From assembly GCA_026707585.1 (NCBI GenBank), contig JAPOWQ010000006.1:62001-126000 (forward strand): a stretch of DNA of 64,000 nt, given 5' to 3'. Numbering within the stretch: position 1 is the stretch's first letter; every line of letters starts with the position of its first letter. Shown here piece after piece: positions 18,296 to 26,090 of this stretch. The stretch comes from Chloroflexota bacterium. Lineage in GTDB: Bacteria; Chloroflexota; UBA11872. The notes beneath the pieces are model-generated. The model searched no databases, was not told the DNA's origin, and saw only the letters and a program-made list of their open reading frames with translations. The translations under genes and the position numbers were made by a program.

Positions 18296-19126
18296 ATGAG
18301 CCCCCAGAAGCCTGCGGATCCGAAGCCTATGTCAAATCCACACGCTGACGAACTGCTCGAGCGCGGCGTCACGCTGATTGAAGGCGTGATTCCGGCGGGC
18401 GATGTGCCTGGAATCCGTGACCGGGTTCGCGACGACATCATGGCCAACAGCGACATCAACATCCCGGCGCTGGGCAAGACCTCCAATCTCTTGCGGATCA
18501 ATCAGGACCTGGCGCCGTACCTTGCCGAGCCGCGGCTGACGGCGGTGCTGGACGCCACGCTGGGCCCTGGCTTTCGACTGTCGTTCTTCACGGGATTCGT
18601 GACCGGGCCTGGGCGCACGCGCGACGTGTGGCACGCCGACTGGCCGTATAACCAGGAGCACAATACGCGCATCCCGGCACCGTATCCGGACATTCCGCTG
18701 CACTTCACGACATTCTGGATGCTGACGGATTTCAAGGTTGAGAACGGGGCCACGATCATCGTGCCGGGCAGCCACAAGCTGCACGACCACCCGCGCGACG
18801 GCGGACCCTACGGCGACGCAATGACGCCGCGCGGCGACGAGGAACGGCTGCTCGGTTCAGCCGGGTCGGTGGGCATCGTGGACAGCCGCGTCTGGCACGC
18901 CGTGTCGCCGAACCTGACGGATGAGGACCGGGTGGCCGTGGTGATCCGCTACGCCGCGTGGTGGCTCAACCTGAATCCGACACGAACGAGCTCACAGGAA
19001 TACGACCCGGCGTACCACAAGTCGCGGATCGACGACCTTCCCGAGGACGTATACCTGGATCTGCCGGCCGAGGTGCAGCCGCAGGTTCGGCACCTGCTGC
19101 CACCGGGGGCGGCGGCGCTGGCGTAA
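18296..19126 (+). CDS. phytanoyl-CoA dioxygenase family Fe(II)/2-oxoglutarate enzyme
   Basis: A 276-residue PhyH-type dioxygenase. The facial triad is visible: HxD in DVWHADWPY and the distal His in SRVWHAVSPNLT. IIVPGSHKLHDHP is the usual core-strand motif, and RVAVVIRYAAWW may supply the 2-oxoglutarate-binding Arg. The start could also be the internal ATG giving MSNPHADELLERG, which resembles the usual family start. Members hydroxylate lipids, antibiotics or phosphonates; the substrate is not predictable. PhyH paralogues are characteristically expanded in SAR202 Chloroflexota (from memory), which fits the rest of the window. Confidence 0.85.
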   Translation: MSPQKPADPKPMSNPHADELLERGVTLIEGVIPAGDVPGIRDRVRDDIMANSDINIPALGKTSNLLRINQDLAPYLAEPRLTAVLDATLGPGFRLSFFTGFVTGPGRTRDVWHADWPYNQEHNTRIPAPYPDIPLHFTTFWMLTDFKVENGATIIVPGSHKLHDHPRDGGPYGDAMTPRGDEERLLGSAGSVGIVDSRVWHAVSPNLTDEDRVAVVIRYAAWWLNLNPTRTSSQEYDPAYHKSRIDDLPEDVYLDLPAEVQPQVRHLLPPGAAALA

Positions 19127-19153
19127 GACGCTCAATGCCGCCGGGGCGCCTGG

Positions 19154-19531
19154 CTACCCGACGGTGCCGTCGTCGCGCCGGTGCAGCATAACGGGGTTAC
19201 CGTCCAGGTCGGTGACGATTGCAATCGTGCAGGTGCCGCTTTCGAAGGGCTCCATGGCGACGCTGCCGCCGGCTTCCTGAACTCGCTCGGCCATGGCGGC
19301 GACGTCCTCACAGGCAAATGCGGTAGACGGGCGCATACCGGCGTCGGGCGCCGCGATTTCGGCGTTGTCCTCCATATGCAGCGCAACGGTCGTATTGCCG
19401 GCCTGCAGTTCACCCCACATGCCGCCCACGCTGAAGAGGGGCGTTAGGCCCAACACATCGCGGTAAAAGGCGGTGGCCTTTTCTAGGTCGGAAACGGGGA
19501 AGTAGACGTAGTCGACACCAAGAACTTTCAT
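19154..19531 (-). CDS. VOC-family protein (glyoxalase/bleomycin-resistance fold)
   Basis: A 125-residue VOC protein: MKVLGVDYVYFPVSDLEKATAFYRD is the typical first beta-alpha unit, and VTDLDGNPVMLHR the typical last one. A metal-ligand-like Glu lies in GELQAG, and His in VALHMED. I start at 19531 because AAGGGGG lies just upstream and the ORF-track extension is not VOC-like. Probable metal-dependent lyase, isomerase or resistance protein of unknown substrate. It is divergent from the second VOC gene. Confidence 0.8.
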   Translation of the reverse strand: MKVLGVDYVYFPVSDLEKATAFYRDVLGLTPLFSVGGMWGELQAGNTTVALHMEDNAEIAAPDAGMRPSTAFACEDVAAMAERVQEAGGSVAMEPFESGTCTIAIVTDLDGNPVMLHRRDDGTVG

Positions 19532-19680
19532 CGCAGCCCCCTTGGAGTTCGCTGGAACGCTTGAGATTAGACGCGCAGCGTATGCCAAGGAGGCGGTGGG
19601 CGTTCAGGAAGGTTTGCAACGGTGCGAGGGATGCACTGGCGACATCCTTGCACGTTGCAATCACTTGAAGGAGCGGATGA

Positions 19681-20046
19681 ATGGCAAATCCCGTGGTGCA
19701 CTGGGAAGTCAACGGCAAGGACGGCCCGGCGCTGCACAAGTTTTTTGGCGACCTCTTTGACTGGGAGGTCCTGACCGACAATCCGATGGGCTACGGCCTG
19801 GTGAATGCCGACCCCGAGTGCGACAACAGCATCGGCGGCGGCATTGGGCAGACGTTTGATGGCTCGGCCGGGTTCGTCACGTTCTACGTGGAGGTCGAGG
19901 ATGTCACCGCAACCCTGGAGAGGGCGGCCGGCCTGGGCGGCAGCATCCTGATGCCGGAGACGAACGTCATGGAAGGCGTCACCATCGGTCACTTTGCCGA
20001 CCCGGAGGGTCACATCATCGGCTTGTTGAAGAGAGTGCCGATGTAG
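19681..20046 (+). CDS. VOC-family protein
   Basis: A 121-residue VOC protein of the PhnB/CFP-30 sort: MANPVVHWEVNGKDGPALHKF at the start and HFADPEGHIIGLLKRVPM at the end. AAGGAG precedes the ATG. It is the intact counterpart in layout to the truncated VOC remnant at 13550-13681. Small one-domain VOC proteins act as dimers; the substrate is unknown. Confidence 0.82.
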   Translation: MANPVVHWEVNGKDGPALHKFFGDLFDWEVLTDNPMGYGLVNADPECDNSIGGGIGQTFDGSAGFVTFYVEVEDVTATLERAAGLGGSILMPETNVMEGVTIGHFADPEGHIIGLLKRVPM

Positions 20047-20145
20047 CTCGTTACGCCAGCGCCCGGGCGCCGACCGCGATACGGATCGGTAGCTGGCACG
20101 CTGACGGCTAGACTGGCTCTACGGCGGCAAGGTCTGGAGGGGAGC

Positions 20146-21123
20146 ATGGTTCGCGCAGTGTTCATTGGCGCCGGCCGCAGGGCCACCAGCGCGCACTATC
20201 CGGCGATTGATCGAGCCCATCGACGCGTCGAGCTGACGGCCATGTGCGAGCTGGACGAGGAGCGGCTCACGACGACCGCCGACCAGTACGACGTCGAGGG
20301 CCGCTACAGCGACTTCCGGGAGATGCTGGAGCGCGAGACTCCCGAGGTTGTGTATGCGGTCACACGTCCACCCGACATCGCGGACATCGCGGTGGAAGTG
20401 CTGGCCTCGGGCGCGCATCTCTTCGTCGAGAAGCCCCCAGGCGTGGGTTCGGCGGACGCCGAGAAGATCGCGGCGGCGGCGGAAGCCAACAATCGCATCG
20501 TTTGCGTGGGCCTGCAACGCCGCTGGACGCCGATGATCCGGGCGGCCCGCGCGCGGGTCGAAGTCAACGGCCCGGTCATGCTGGCCAGCGCCGGCATGAG
20601 CAAGAACCTGATCGAAGACGACCAGGGCGGCCGCGAGCTCAACCGGCTGTATGAGCAGGACATCCACATGGTGGACTGGCTGCGCTGGCTCTGCGGGGGG
20701 ACCTGGGACCAGGTGCTGACCCGTGGCGACGACACCTACACGGGCTGGATGAACACCTACAACTCCATCATCCACTTCACCAGCGGGGCCGTGGCGGTGC
20801 ACTCAGTAACCGGCCACGCCGGAGCGCGGCATTACCGGATCGAGATGCACGGAAACGGGGTCAGCGCCTATCTGCTGCCGCCGATCCATGGGCAGATCTA
20901 CGCCGACAACCGGCCGGAGCCGGAGATCATCGAAGGCCAGCCGATTCCGGGCCATCCCGGCGGGGCGCTGGACGACGGGGTCGACGCGTTGCACGCCGAC
21001 TTCCTGAACGCCGTCGCGGAAGGCCGGCAGCCGCTGACCAACATCCACGACGTGATTCACACCGTACGGCTGCTGGAGGAGATCGGACAGCTCGACCCGA
21101 CCGGCCAGCCGCTGAAGACGTAG
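20146..21123 (+). CDS. Gfo/Idh/MocA-family NAD(P)-dependent oxidoreductase
   Basis: A 325-residue sugar dehydrogenase-like protein. The N-terminal Rossmann fold begins VRAVFIGAGRRATSAHYPAI, and FVEKPPGV carries the catalytic-region EKP motif. The C-terminal half is the alpha/beta substrate-binding domain with a His-rich helix (YEQDIHMVDWLRWLCGG). GGAGGGGAG lies before the ATG. Only 9 bases separate it from the GH4 gene, so both are probably one transcript. Role inferred: NAD-dependent oxidation or reduction at a sugar ring carbon linked to glycoside cleavage by its partner. Confidence 0.88.
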   Translation: MVRAVFIGAGRRATSAHYPAIDRAHRRVELTAMCELDEERLTTTADQYDVEGRYSDFREMLERETPEVVYAVTRPPDIADIAVEVLASGAHLFVEKPPGVGSADAEKIAAAAEANNRIVCVGLQRRWTPMIRAARARVEVNGPVMLASAGMSKNLIEDDQGGRELNRLYEQDIHMVDWLRWLCGGTWDQVLTRGDDTYTGWMNTYNSIIHFTSGAVAVHSVTGHAGARHYRIEMHGNGVSAYLLPPIHGQIYADNRPEPEIIEGQPIPGHPGGALDDGVDALHADFLNAVAEGRQPLTNIHDVIHTVRLLEEIGQLDPTGQPLKT

Positions 21124-21132
21124 GTCCTCGCC

Positions 21133-22611
21133 TTGGCCCTGAAGATCGCGGTGATCGGCGCGGGGAGTGTGGGCTTCACCCGCCGGCTGATGCGCGACAT
21201 CCTGTCGGTGCCGGAATTACAGGACACCCACTTCGCGCTCACCGACATCTCGCGTCCCAACCTGGACCTGGTTACGCAGCTCTGTGAGAAGGACATCCGG
21301 ACAAACAAGCTGCCGTCCCGGGTTTCCGCCACCACCGATCGACGCCAGGCCTTTCGCGATGCCGACTATGTGATCTGTTGCGTGCGCGTGGGCGGATTGG
21401 ATGGGTTCAAGCTGGACGTCGAGATTCCGCTGAAATATGGCGTGGATCAGTGTGTCGGCGACACGATCTGCGCCGGCGGAATCATGTACGCCCAGCGCAC
21501 GATCCCGCAGCTGCTGGCCTTTGGCGACGACATCATGGACGTGGCCAAGCCGGGCGCGCTGCTGCTGAACTACGCCAACCCCATGGCCATGAACTGCTGG
21601 GCGCTGCTGGACCACGGTGTGAACGTGGTGGGGTTGTGCCACGGGATCGAGCACGGCTGGACTCAAATCGCCGAGGTGCTGGGCGCGGAGCGTCGCGAGG
21701 ACGTGGATATCGTCTGCGCCGGCATCAACCACCAGACCTGGTACACGCGCATTGAGCACCAGGGCCGCGAGGTTGGGTGCGAGGAGTTGCTGGCGGCCTT
21801 TGAGGCGCATCCGACCTTCTCGAAGACCGAGAAGGTCCGCATCGACGTGCTGCGGCGATTTGGCTACTACTCAACCGAGTCGAACGGCCACCTTTCCGAA
21901 TACTTGCCCTGGTATCGGAAACGGCCGGAGGAGATTGAACGCTGGATCGACCTGGCCAGTTGGGGTAACGGCGAGACCGGCGGGTACCTGCGCGTGAGCA
22001 CCGAAAAGCGCAACTGGTTCGAAACGGACTTTCCCGAGTGGATGGCGGCCGACGATCCGCCGATCAGTTCCGAGGACCGGTCCGACGAGCGCGGGAGCCG
22101 CATCATCGAAGCTCTTGAGACAGGTCGGCCCTACAAGGGGTTCTTCAACGTCCGGAATGGCGGCGCGATCAGCAACCTGGCTGACGATGCGATTGTGGAA
22201 GTGCCGGGCTACGTGGATGCGCTGGGCATCCACATCCCTCGAGTCGGCGACCTGCCGCTGGCCTGCGCAGCTACCTGTACCGCTTCGATCGATGTCCAGC
22301 GGATGGGCGCTCGCGCCGCCGCGACGGGCGACGCAACGCTGCTGAAGCAGGCGATGTTGCACGACCCGCTGGTTGGTGCCGTGTGCAACCCGCCGGAGGT
22401 CTGGCGCATGACCGACGAGATGCTGGTGGCGCAGGCCGAGTGGCTGCCGCAATACGCGGACGAGATTCCGAAGGCGGCGGGGCGACTGGAAGCGCCATCG
22501 GACGTTAAGACGCGGGACTGGCAGGGGGCGGCGCGGAGGCGCGTGCGCTCGCTGGAGGAGATCCGGCAGGCCGACGAGCGGCCGCCAATGCCGGTGGGGC
22601 CGCGGCGCTGA
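21133..22611 (+). CDS. glycoside hydrolase family 4 enzyme (MelA/AglA-like)
   Basis: A 492-residue GH4 enzyme. These enzymes bind NAD+ and a divalent metal (usually Mn2+) and cleave glycosides by transient oxidation at C3 and elimination, not by ordinary acid-base hydrolysis. The NAD-binding GAGSVGFTRRL, the metal Cys in GLCHGIEHG and the metal His in AGINHQTW are all present, as is the LNYANPMAMN segment. Start is TTG at 21133. Co-transcription with the MocA-type gene suggests a redox-coupled glycoside pathway. alpha-Galactosidase or alpha-glucuronidase are the nearest functional guesses. Confidence 0.85.
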   Translation: MALKIAVIGAGSVGFTRRLMRDILSVPELQDTHFALTDISRPNLDLVTQLCEKDIRTNKLPSRVSATTDRRQAFRDADYVICCVRVGGLDGFKLDVEIPLKYGVDQCVGDTICAGGIMYAQRTIPQLLAFGDDIMDVAKPGALLLNYANPMAMNCWALLDHGVNVVGLCHGIEHGWTQIAEVLGAERREDVDIVCAGINHQTWYTRIEHQGREVGCEELLAAFEAHPTFSKTEKVRIDVLRRFGYYSTESNGHLSEYLPWYRKRPEEIERWIDLASWGNGETGGYLRVSTEKRNWFETDFPEWMAADDPPISSEDRSDERGSRIIEALETGRPYKGFFNVRNGGAISNLADDAIVEVPGYVDALGIHIPRVGDLPLACAATCTASIDVQRMGARAAATGDATLLKQAMLHDPLVGAVCNPPEVWRMTDEMLVAQAEWLPQYADEIPKAAGRLEAPSDVKTRDWQGAARRRVRSLEEIRQADERPPMPVGPRR

Positions 22612-22737
22612 TCAGGACCTCGGCTTGCTGGGGTGATGTAGGCTTTCAGAAGTGATTGGGCGGCACTCTAGGGGAGACTGCTTGCCCATGCCTATAACCT
22701 CCGCGCGAGCTACCTGCACTGAAGGTCCGGGTACGCC

Positions 22738-23268
22738 GTGAACGCGGATCTCGTTGCCATGCTCGCAACCATCGTGACGGTTGGCGTAAGTCTGGCTGGT
22801 CTGAACCTAATGCTGTGGCGGAGCGTGCGTTCCGACTTGCGCGCCGTGGACACCGAACTTCGCGCCGACATCCGTGCCGTACGCGCGGCTATCGACGCTG
22901 AACGTGTGGCACACGAAGGGCTGCACGCAGCCGAGCGGCAGGCCAGGGCCGACGAAAAACGCGAATTGCTCGCGGCCATCCACGCTGATCGTGCGGCACA
23001 CGAAGCGTTGCATGCGGCGGAACGAGAGGCCAGGGCCGATGAGCGGCGCGAACTGCTGGCGGCTATCGATGCTGATCGTGAAGCGCACGAGGCGTTGCAC
23101 GCGGCGGAGCGAGAGGCCCGGGCCGAGGAACGGCGCGAACTGCTGGCGGCGATCGACGCTGATCGGGCGGCGCATGAAGCGTTGCATGCGGCGGAGCGAG
23201 AGGCCCGGACGGAAGAACGGCGGGAATTGCTGGCGGCGATTGCAGCTATCGGCAAGAACGCCGCATGA
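22738..23268 (+). CDS. membrane-anchored coiled-coil protein built of 29-residue repeats
   Basis: A 176-residue protein starting at GTG. One N-terminal transmembrane helix (LVAMLATIVTVGVSLAGLNLML) is followed by a basic stretch and an almost perfectly periodic helix. A 29-residue unit of the form AxRxAHExLHAAERxARxxERRELLAAI is repeated four times, ending in IGKNAA. The units are 87 bp apart at DNA level (corresponding GAA codons at 22963, 23050, 23137 and 23224). High Ala/Glu/Arg content predicts a long rigid single helix or coiled coil reaching out from the membrane. Function unknown. The stop overlaps the start of the short paralogue downstream. Confidence 0.7.
   Translation: MNADLVAMLATIVTVGVSLAGLNLMLWRSVRSDLRAVDTELRADIRAVRAAIDAERVAHEGLHAAERQARADEKRELLAAIHADRAAHEALHAAEREARADERRELLAAIDADREAHEALHAAEREARAEERRELLAAIDADRAAHEALHAAEREARTEERRELLAAIAAIGKNAA
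22879..23240 (+). repeat. 87-bp tandem coding repeat
   Basis: Four in-frame copies of an 87-bp unit with few differences make up most of the coiled-coil gene. A fifth, diverged copy lies in the next gene (AHEALHAAERQDRAN). The copy-to-copy similarity at synonymous sites suggests recent expansion by slippage or unequal exchange. Confidence 0.75.
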
Positions 23269-23501
23269 GCGCTGATCTCGCTGCGATCCTCGCGGCCGTC
23301 GCAATGGTAGGGATCGGACTGGCTGGTCTTACCGTGGCGCTGTGGCGTGATGTTCGCGCGGACATTCGGGAACTACGGGCGTCGATTGACGCGGATCGAG
23401 TGGCGCATGAGGCGCTGCACGCGGCCGAGCGGCAGGACAGGGCGAATAAGGCGCGCAAACTACGCGCGGCTGTCGCCGCCATCCGGGATGCAGCTTCTTA
23501 G
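23265..23501 (+). CDS. short paralogue of the membrane coiled-coil protein
   Basis: A 78-residue protein whose ATG overlaps the upstream stop (ATGA). It has the same plan as its neighbour: MSADLAAILAAVAMVGIGLAGLTVALWRDVRAD (membrane helix, then a basic boundary) followed by only one copy of the AHEALHAAERxxR repeat and a short basic tail. It looks like a tandem duplicate of the upstream gene, with the repeat number either never expanded or lost. Translational coupling suggests the two products are made together and may form mixed oligomers. Confidence 0.65.
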   Translation: MSADLAAILAAVAMVGIGLAGLTVALWRDVRADIRELRASIDADRVAHEALHAAERQDRANKARKLRAAVAAIRDAAS

Positions 23502-23502
23502 C

Positions 23503-23526
23503 ACCGGTTTCGCGCTGGCAACCGGT
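23503..23526. terminator. possible bidirectional hairpin between convergent genes
   Basis: ACCGGTT and AACCGGT form a 7-bp stem with a 10-base loop in the 40-bp gap between the coiled-coil pair and the CoA-ester lyase gene. No real T-tract follows on either strand, so this is tentative. Confidence 0.3.
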
Positions 23527-23541
23527 CTTCCGTTCGTCTGC

Positions 23542-24441
23542 TCAGAGGCCCGCCGCGTCCGCCTTTGCGGAGACGATTTCGGCCATTTTGAGGGTGGCGG
23601 CGTCGACCATGTCGCCGTCGATGGCGATGGCGCCGAGGCCGTCGGCCAGGGCCTGTTTGTACTCGACCATGATGCGGCGGGCCTTGTCCACGTCGGCGCT
23701 CGAGGGTGAGAATACGTCGATGGCCACGTCGATCTGGCCTGGATGGACGGCCCATTTGCCGTCGCAGCCCAGTGCCAGGGCCATTTCGCAGGATTGGCGG
23801 TAGCCCTCCAGGTTGCGGTAGTCCGCGAAGGGGCCGTCGGTGACCTGCAGGCCGGCGGCGCGGGCGGCGACGACGATGCGGTGGATGGCGTAGTGCCAGA
23901 CGTGCCCGGGGTAGCGCTCGCTGGCGCCGATGGAGAGGCCGCGGGCCTGGACGCTGGCGGAGTAGTCGCCGGGGCCGAAAATCAGGGACTTGAGGCGGGG
24001 GCTGGCGAAGGCGACCTGGTTGACGTTCATCATGCCTTCGGCCATTTCGATCTGGGCCTCGATGCCGATACGGCCGACCTCCAAACCCCGGTGCATCTCG
24101 ATCTGGGTCAGCAGCATGTCCAGCATGTAGACGTCGTCCGGCCGGTTGGCCTTGGGCAGCATGATGGTGTCGAGGTGCTGGCCGGCGCCTTCGACGACTT
24201 CGATCACATCGCCGTAGAACCACTCGGTGTCGATGCCGTTGACGCGGACGCAGGCGATCTTGCCGGACCAGTCGAAGTCCTTGAGGGCCTGGACCACGAC
24301 CTGGCGCGCCTCGACCTTCTGGTTGGGGGCGACGCTGTCCTCGAGGTCGAGGAAGACGTGGTCGGCGTTGCTCTGGCTGCCGCGCTCGAGCATGCGCAGG
24401 TTGGATCCGGGACTGGCGAGCTGAACGCGGCGAAGTTCCAT
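23542..24441 (-). CDS. CoA-ester lyase of the HpcH/HpaI (CitE/malyl-CoA lyase) family
   Basis: A 299-residue TIM-barrel lyase. DHVFLDLEDSVAPNQK is the classic CitE/Mcl motif, RVNGIDTEW binds the CoA-ester carbonyl, and a Glu (GIEAQIEMAEG) and Asp (FGPGDYSAS) are the Mg2+ ligands. HPGQIDVAIDVFSPS is the C-terminal lid motif. Such enzymes cleave or form malyl-, beta-methylmalyl- or citramalyl-CoA. GGAGG precedes the ATG. The aldehyde dehydrogenase gene lies upstream on the same strand, 50 bp away, so an aldehyde or glyoxylate produced by the lyase may be oxidised there; this is inference. Confidence 0.85.
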   Translation of the reverse strand: MELRRVQLASPGSNLRMLERGSQSNADHVFLDLEDSVAPNQKVEARQVVVQALKDFDWSGKIACVRVNGIDTEWFYGDVIEVVEGAGQHLDTIMLPKANRPDDVYMLDMLLTQIEMHRGLEVGRIGIEAQIEMAEGMMNVNQVAFASPRLKSLIFGPGDYSASVQARGLSIGASERYPGHVWHYAIHRIVVAARAAGLQVTDGPFADYRNLEGYRQSCEMALALGCDGKWAVHPGQIDVAIDVFSPSSADVDKARRIMVEYKQALADGLGAIAIDGDMVDAATLKMAEIVSAKADAAGL

Positions 24442-24491
24442 CAGGTTTCCCTCCTCAGGGATTGCGGCAAGTTCCCGGCGTCGGGCCGGGC

Positions 24492-25946
24492 TTAGTTGTC
24501 CTCCAGGTTCACGACCAGCAGCTTGGGCTCGGTCATTTCCTCGATCGCGTATTTGAGGCCCTCGCGGCCGAAGCCTGATCGCTTGACGCCGCCGTAGGGC
24601 ATGTGGTCCACCCGCCAGCGGTTGGTGTCGTTGACGATCAGGCCGCCGACCTCGATATCGCGGTAGGCGCGTTCGATGATGCGGATGTCGTTGGTGAAGA
24701 TTCCGGCCTGCAGGCCGTAGTCGGAGTCATTGACGAGGTCGATGGCTTCGTCAATCGAGTCGTAGGCGATGACGGCGATGACGGGGCCGAAGACCTCGTC
24801 GCGCACGATCTTCATGCCGTTGTCGGCGTTGGCGACGATGGTGGGTTCGATGAACGGGCCGGCGGCACTACCGCCGGTGACGATGGTGGCGCCAGCCGCC
24901 TGGGCCTCGTCGAGCCAGGACATGATGCGGGTGACGGCGTCGGCGTCGATCATCGGGCAGAGGGTGGTATCCAGGTCGTTCGGGTCGCCGGGCTTGAGGT
25001 CGTCGAGCAGCGGCAGGACGGCGTTGACGAAGGCGTCGTGCACGTCGCGGTGGACGTAGACGCGCTGGACGGAAATGCAGTTCTGGCCGCTGTAGAGGAA
25101 GCCGCCGAAGGGGATGCGGGCGGCGACGGCGTTGATGTCGGCGTCGTTGTGGACGATGAGGGCGCCGTTGCCGCCGAGTTCCAGGGTGACGCGCTTGAGG
25201 CCGGCGTTGGCCTTGATGCCCCAGCCGACCTCGGCGCTGCCGGTGAAGGTGACCACCTTGAAGCGGTCGTCGCGGACCAGCGCCTCGGCCTGGGCGCCGG
25301 CCATGGGCAGGACGGAGAAGGAGCCGTCGGGGAAGCCGGCTTCGCGGGCGAGTTCGGCCAGGCTGAGGGTGGTGAGCGGTGTCTTGCTGGCGGGCTTGAT
25401 GACGATGCTGTTGCCGGCGGCGAAGGCGGGGCCGAGCTTGTGGGCGGCCAGCAGCAGCGGGAAGTTGAACGGGGTGATGCCGAGGATGGGGCCGATGGGG
25501 AAGCGCTGCACGCGGCCGGTACGGTCGACGCCGGTGGGGACGGCGTCGAGGGTCAGGATTTCGCCGGGGATGCGCAGGGCTTCCTCGGCGGCGCAGTGGA
25601 AGGTGGCGACGGTGCGGTCGATTTCGCCGTGGGCCTCGCTGCGGAGCTTGCCGGTTTCGTCGATGTCCTCGGCGATCAGGCGCTCGCGGTTGGCTTCCAC
25701 CAGGTCGGCCAGGCGGTGCAGGAGCTCGGCGCGGCGGTGGGCGGGGATGGCGCGGGTGACGTTGTGGAAAGTGTCGACGGCCAATTGGACGGCTTGCTCG
25801 GCGATCTCGGGGGTGGCCCGGTGAACGACGGCGGCGACGGTGTCGTCGTAAGGGCGACGAACTTCCAGCAGGTCGCCGGTCTGGACGGGCTGGCCGCCCA
25901 GAATCAGCGCGCGCTCAGTAGGTGGAGCGGTGGTTGCGACGGCCAT
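24492..25946 (-). CDS. NAD(P)-dependent aldehyde dehydrogenase
   Basis: A 484-residue ALDH-superfamily enzyme. The catalytic Cys lies in YSGQNCISVQR, the general-base Glu in TLELGGNGA, and the Asn in ITPFNFPLLL. GSAEVGWG is the cofactor loop and VFGPVIAVI the late signature. AAGGA precedes the ATG. Sequence style resembles lactaldehyde, succinate-semialdehyde or glyceraldehyde-3-phosphate (non-phosphorylating) branches, so L-lactaldehyde from deoxysugar breakdown is a reasonable candidate substrate given the fucose/rhamnose mutarotases in the window, but that is inference. Confidence 0.9.
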   Translation of the reverse strand: MAVATTAPPTERALILGGQPVQTGDLLEVRRPYDDTVAAVVHRATPEIAEQAVQLAVDTFHNVTRAIPAHRRAELLHRLADLVEANRERLIAEDIDETGKLRSEAHGEIDRTVATFHCAAEEALRIPGEILTLDAVPTGVDRTGRVQRFPIGPILGITPFNFPLLLAAHKLGPAFAAGNSIVIKPASKTPLTTLSLAELAREAGFPDGSFSVLPMAGAQAEALVRDDRFKVVTFTGSAEVGWGIKANAGLKRVTLELGGNGALIVHNDADINAVAARIPFGGFLYSGQNCISVQRVYVHRDVHDAFVNAVLPLLDDLKPGDPNDLDTTLCPMIDADAVTRIMSWLDEAQAAGATIVTGGSAAGPFIEPTIVANADNGMKIVRDEVFGPVIAVIAYDSIDEAIDLVNDSDYGLQAGIFTNDIRIIERAYRDIEVGGLIVNDTNRWRVDHMPYGGVKRSGFGREGLKYAIEEMTEPKLLVVNLEDN

Positions 25947-26090
25947 TATCAGATCCTTCGCGGGCCTTCGGAGTTCGAGGTGTGAGTGTAACGGTCGGAA
26001 AAGGAGCGGTGACTCCCAGGGCGTCCTGCGAGTCCCCGAGTTAGGCGACCCGTTTCCAATCGCAACGTCGAGTTAACGAACCCGGCGCGA

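Noticed and set aside
22879-23240. CRISPR-like array
   Set aside because: The 87-bp units are contiguous, lack spacers and are translated; this is a coding tandem repeat.
24603-25985. 460-codon ORF antisense to the aldehyde dehydrogenase
   Set aside because: Gly/Asp/Val/Ala-rich shadow; the opposite strand has complete catalytic motifs.
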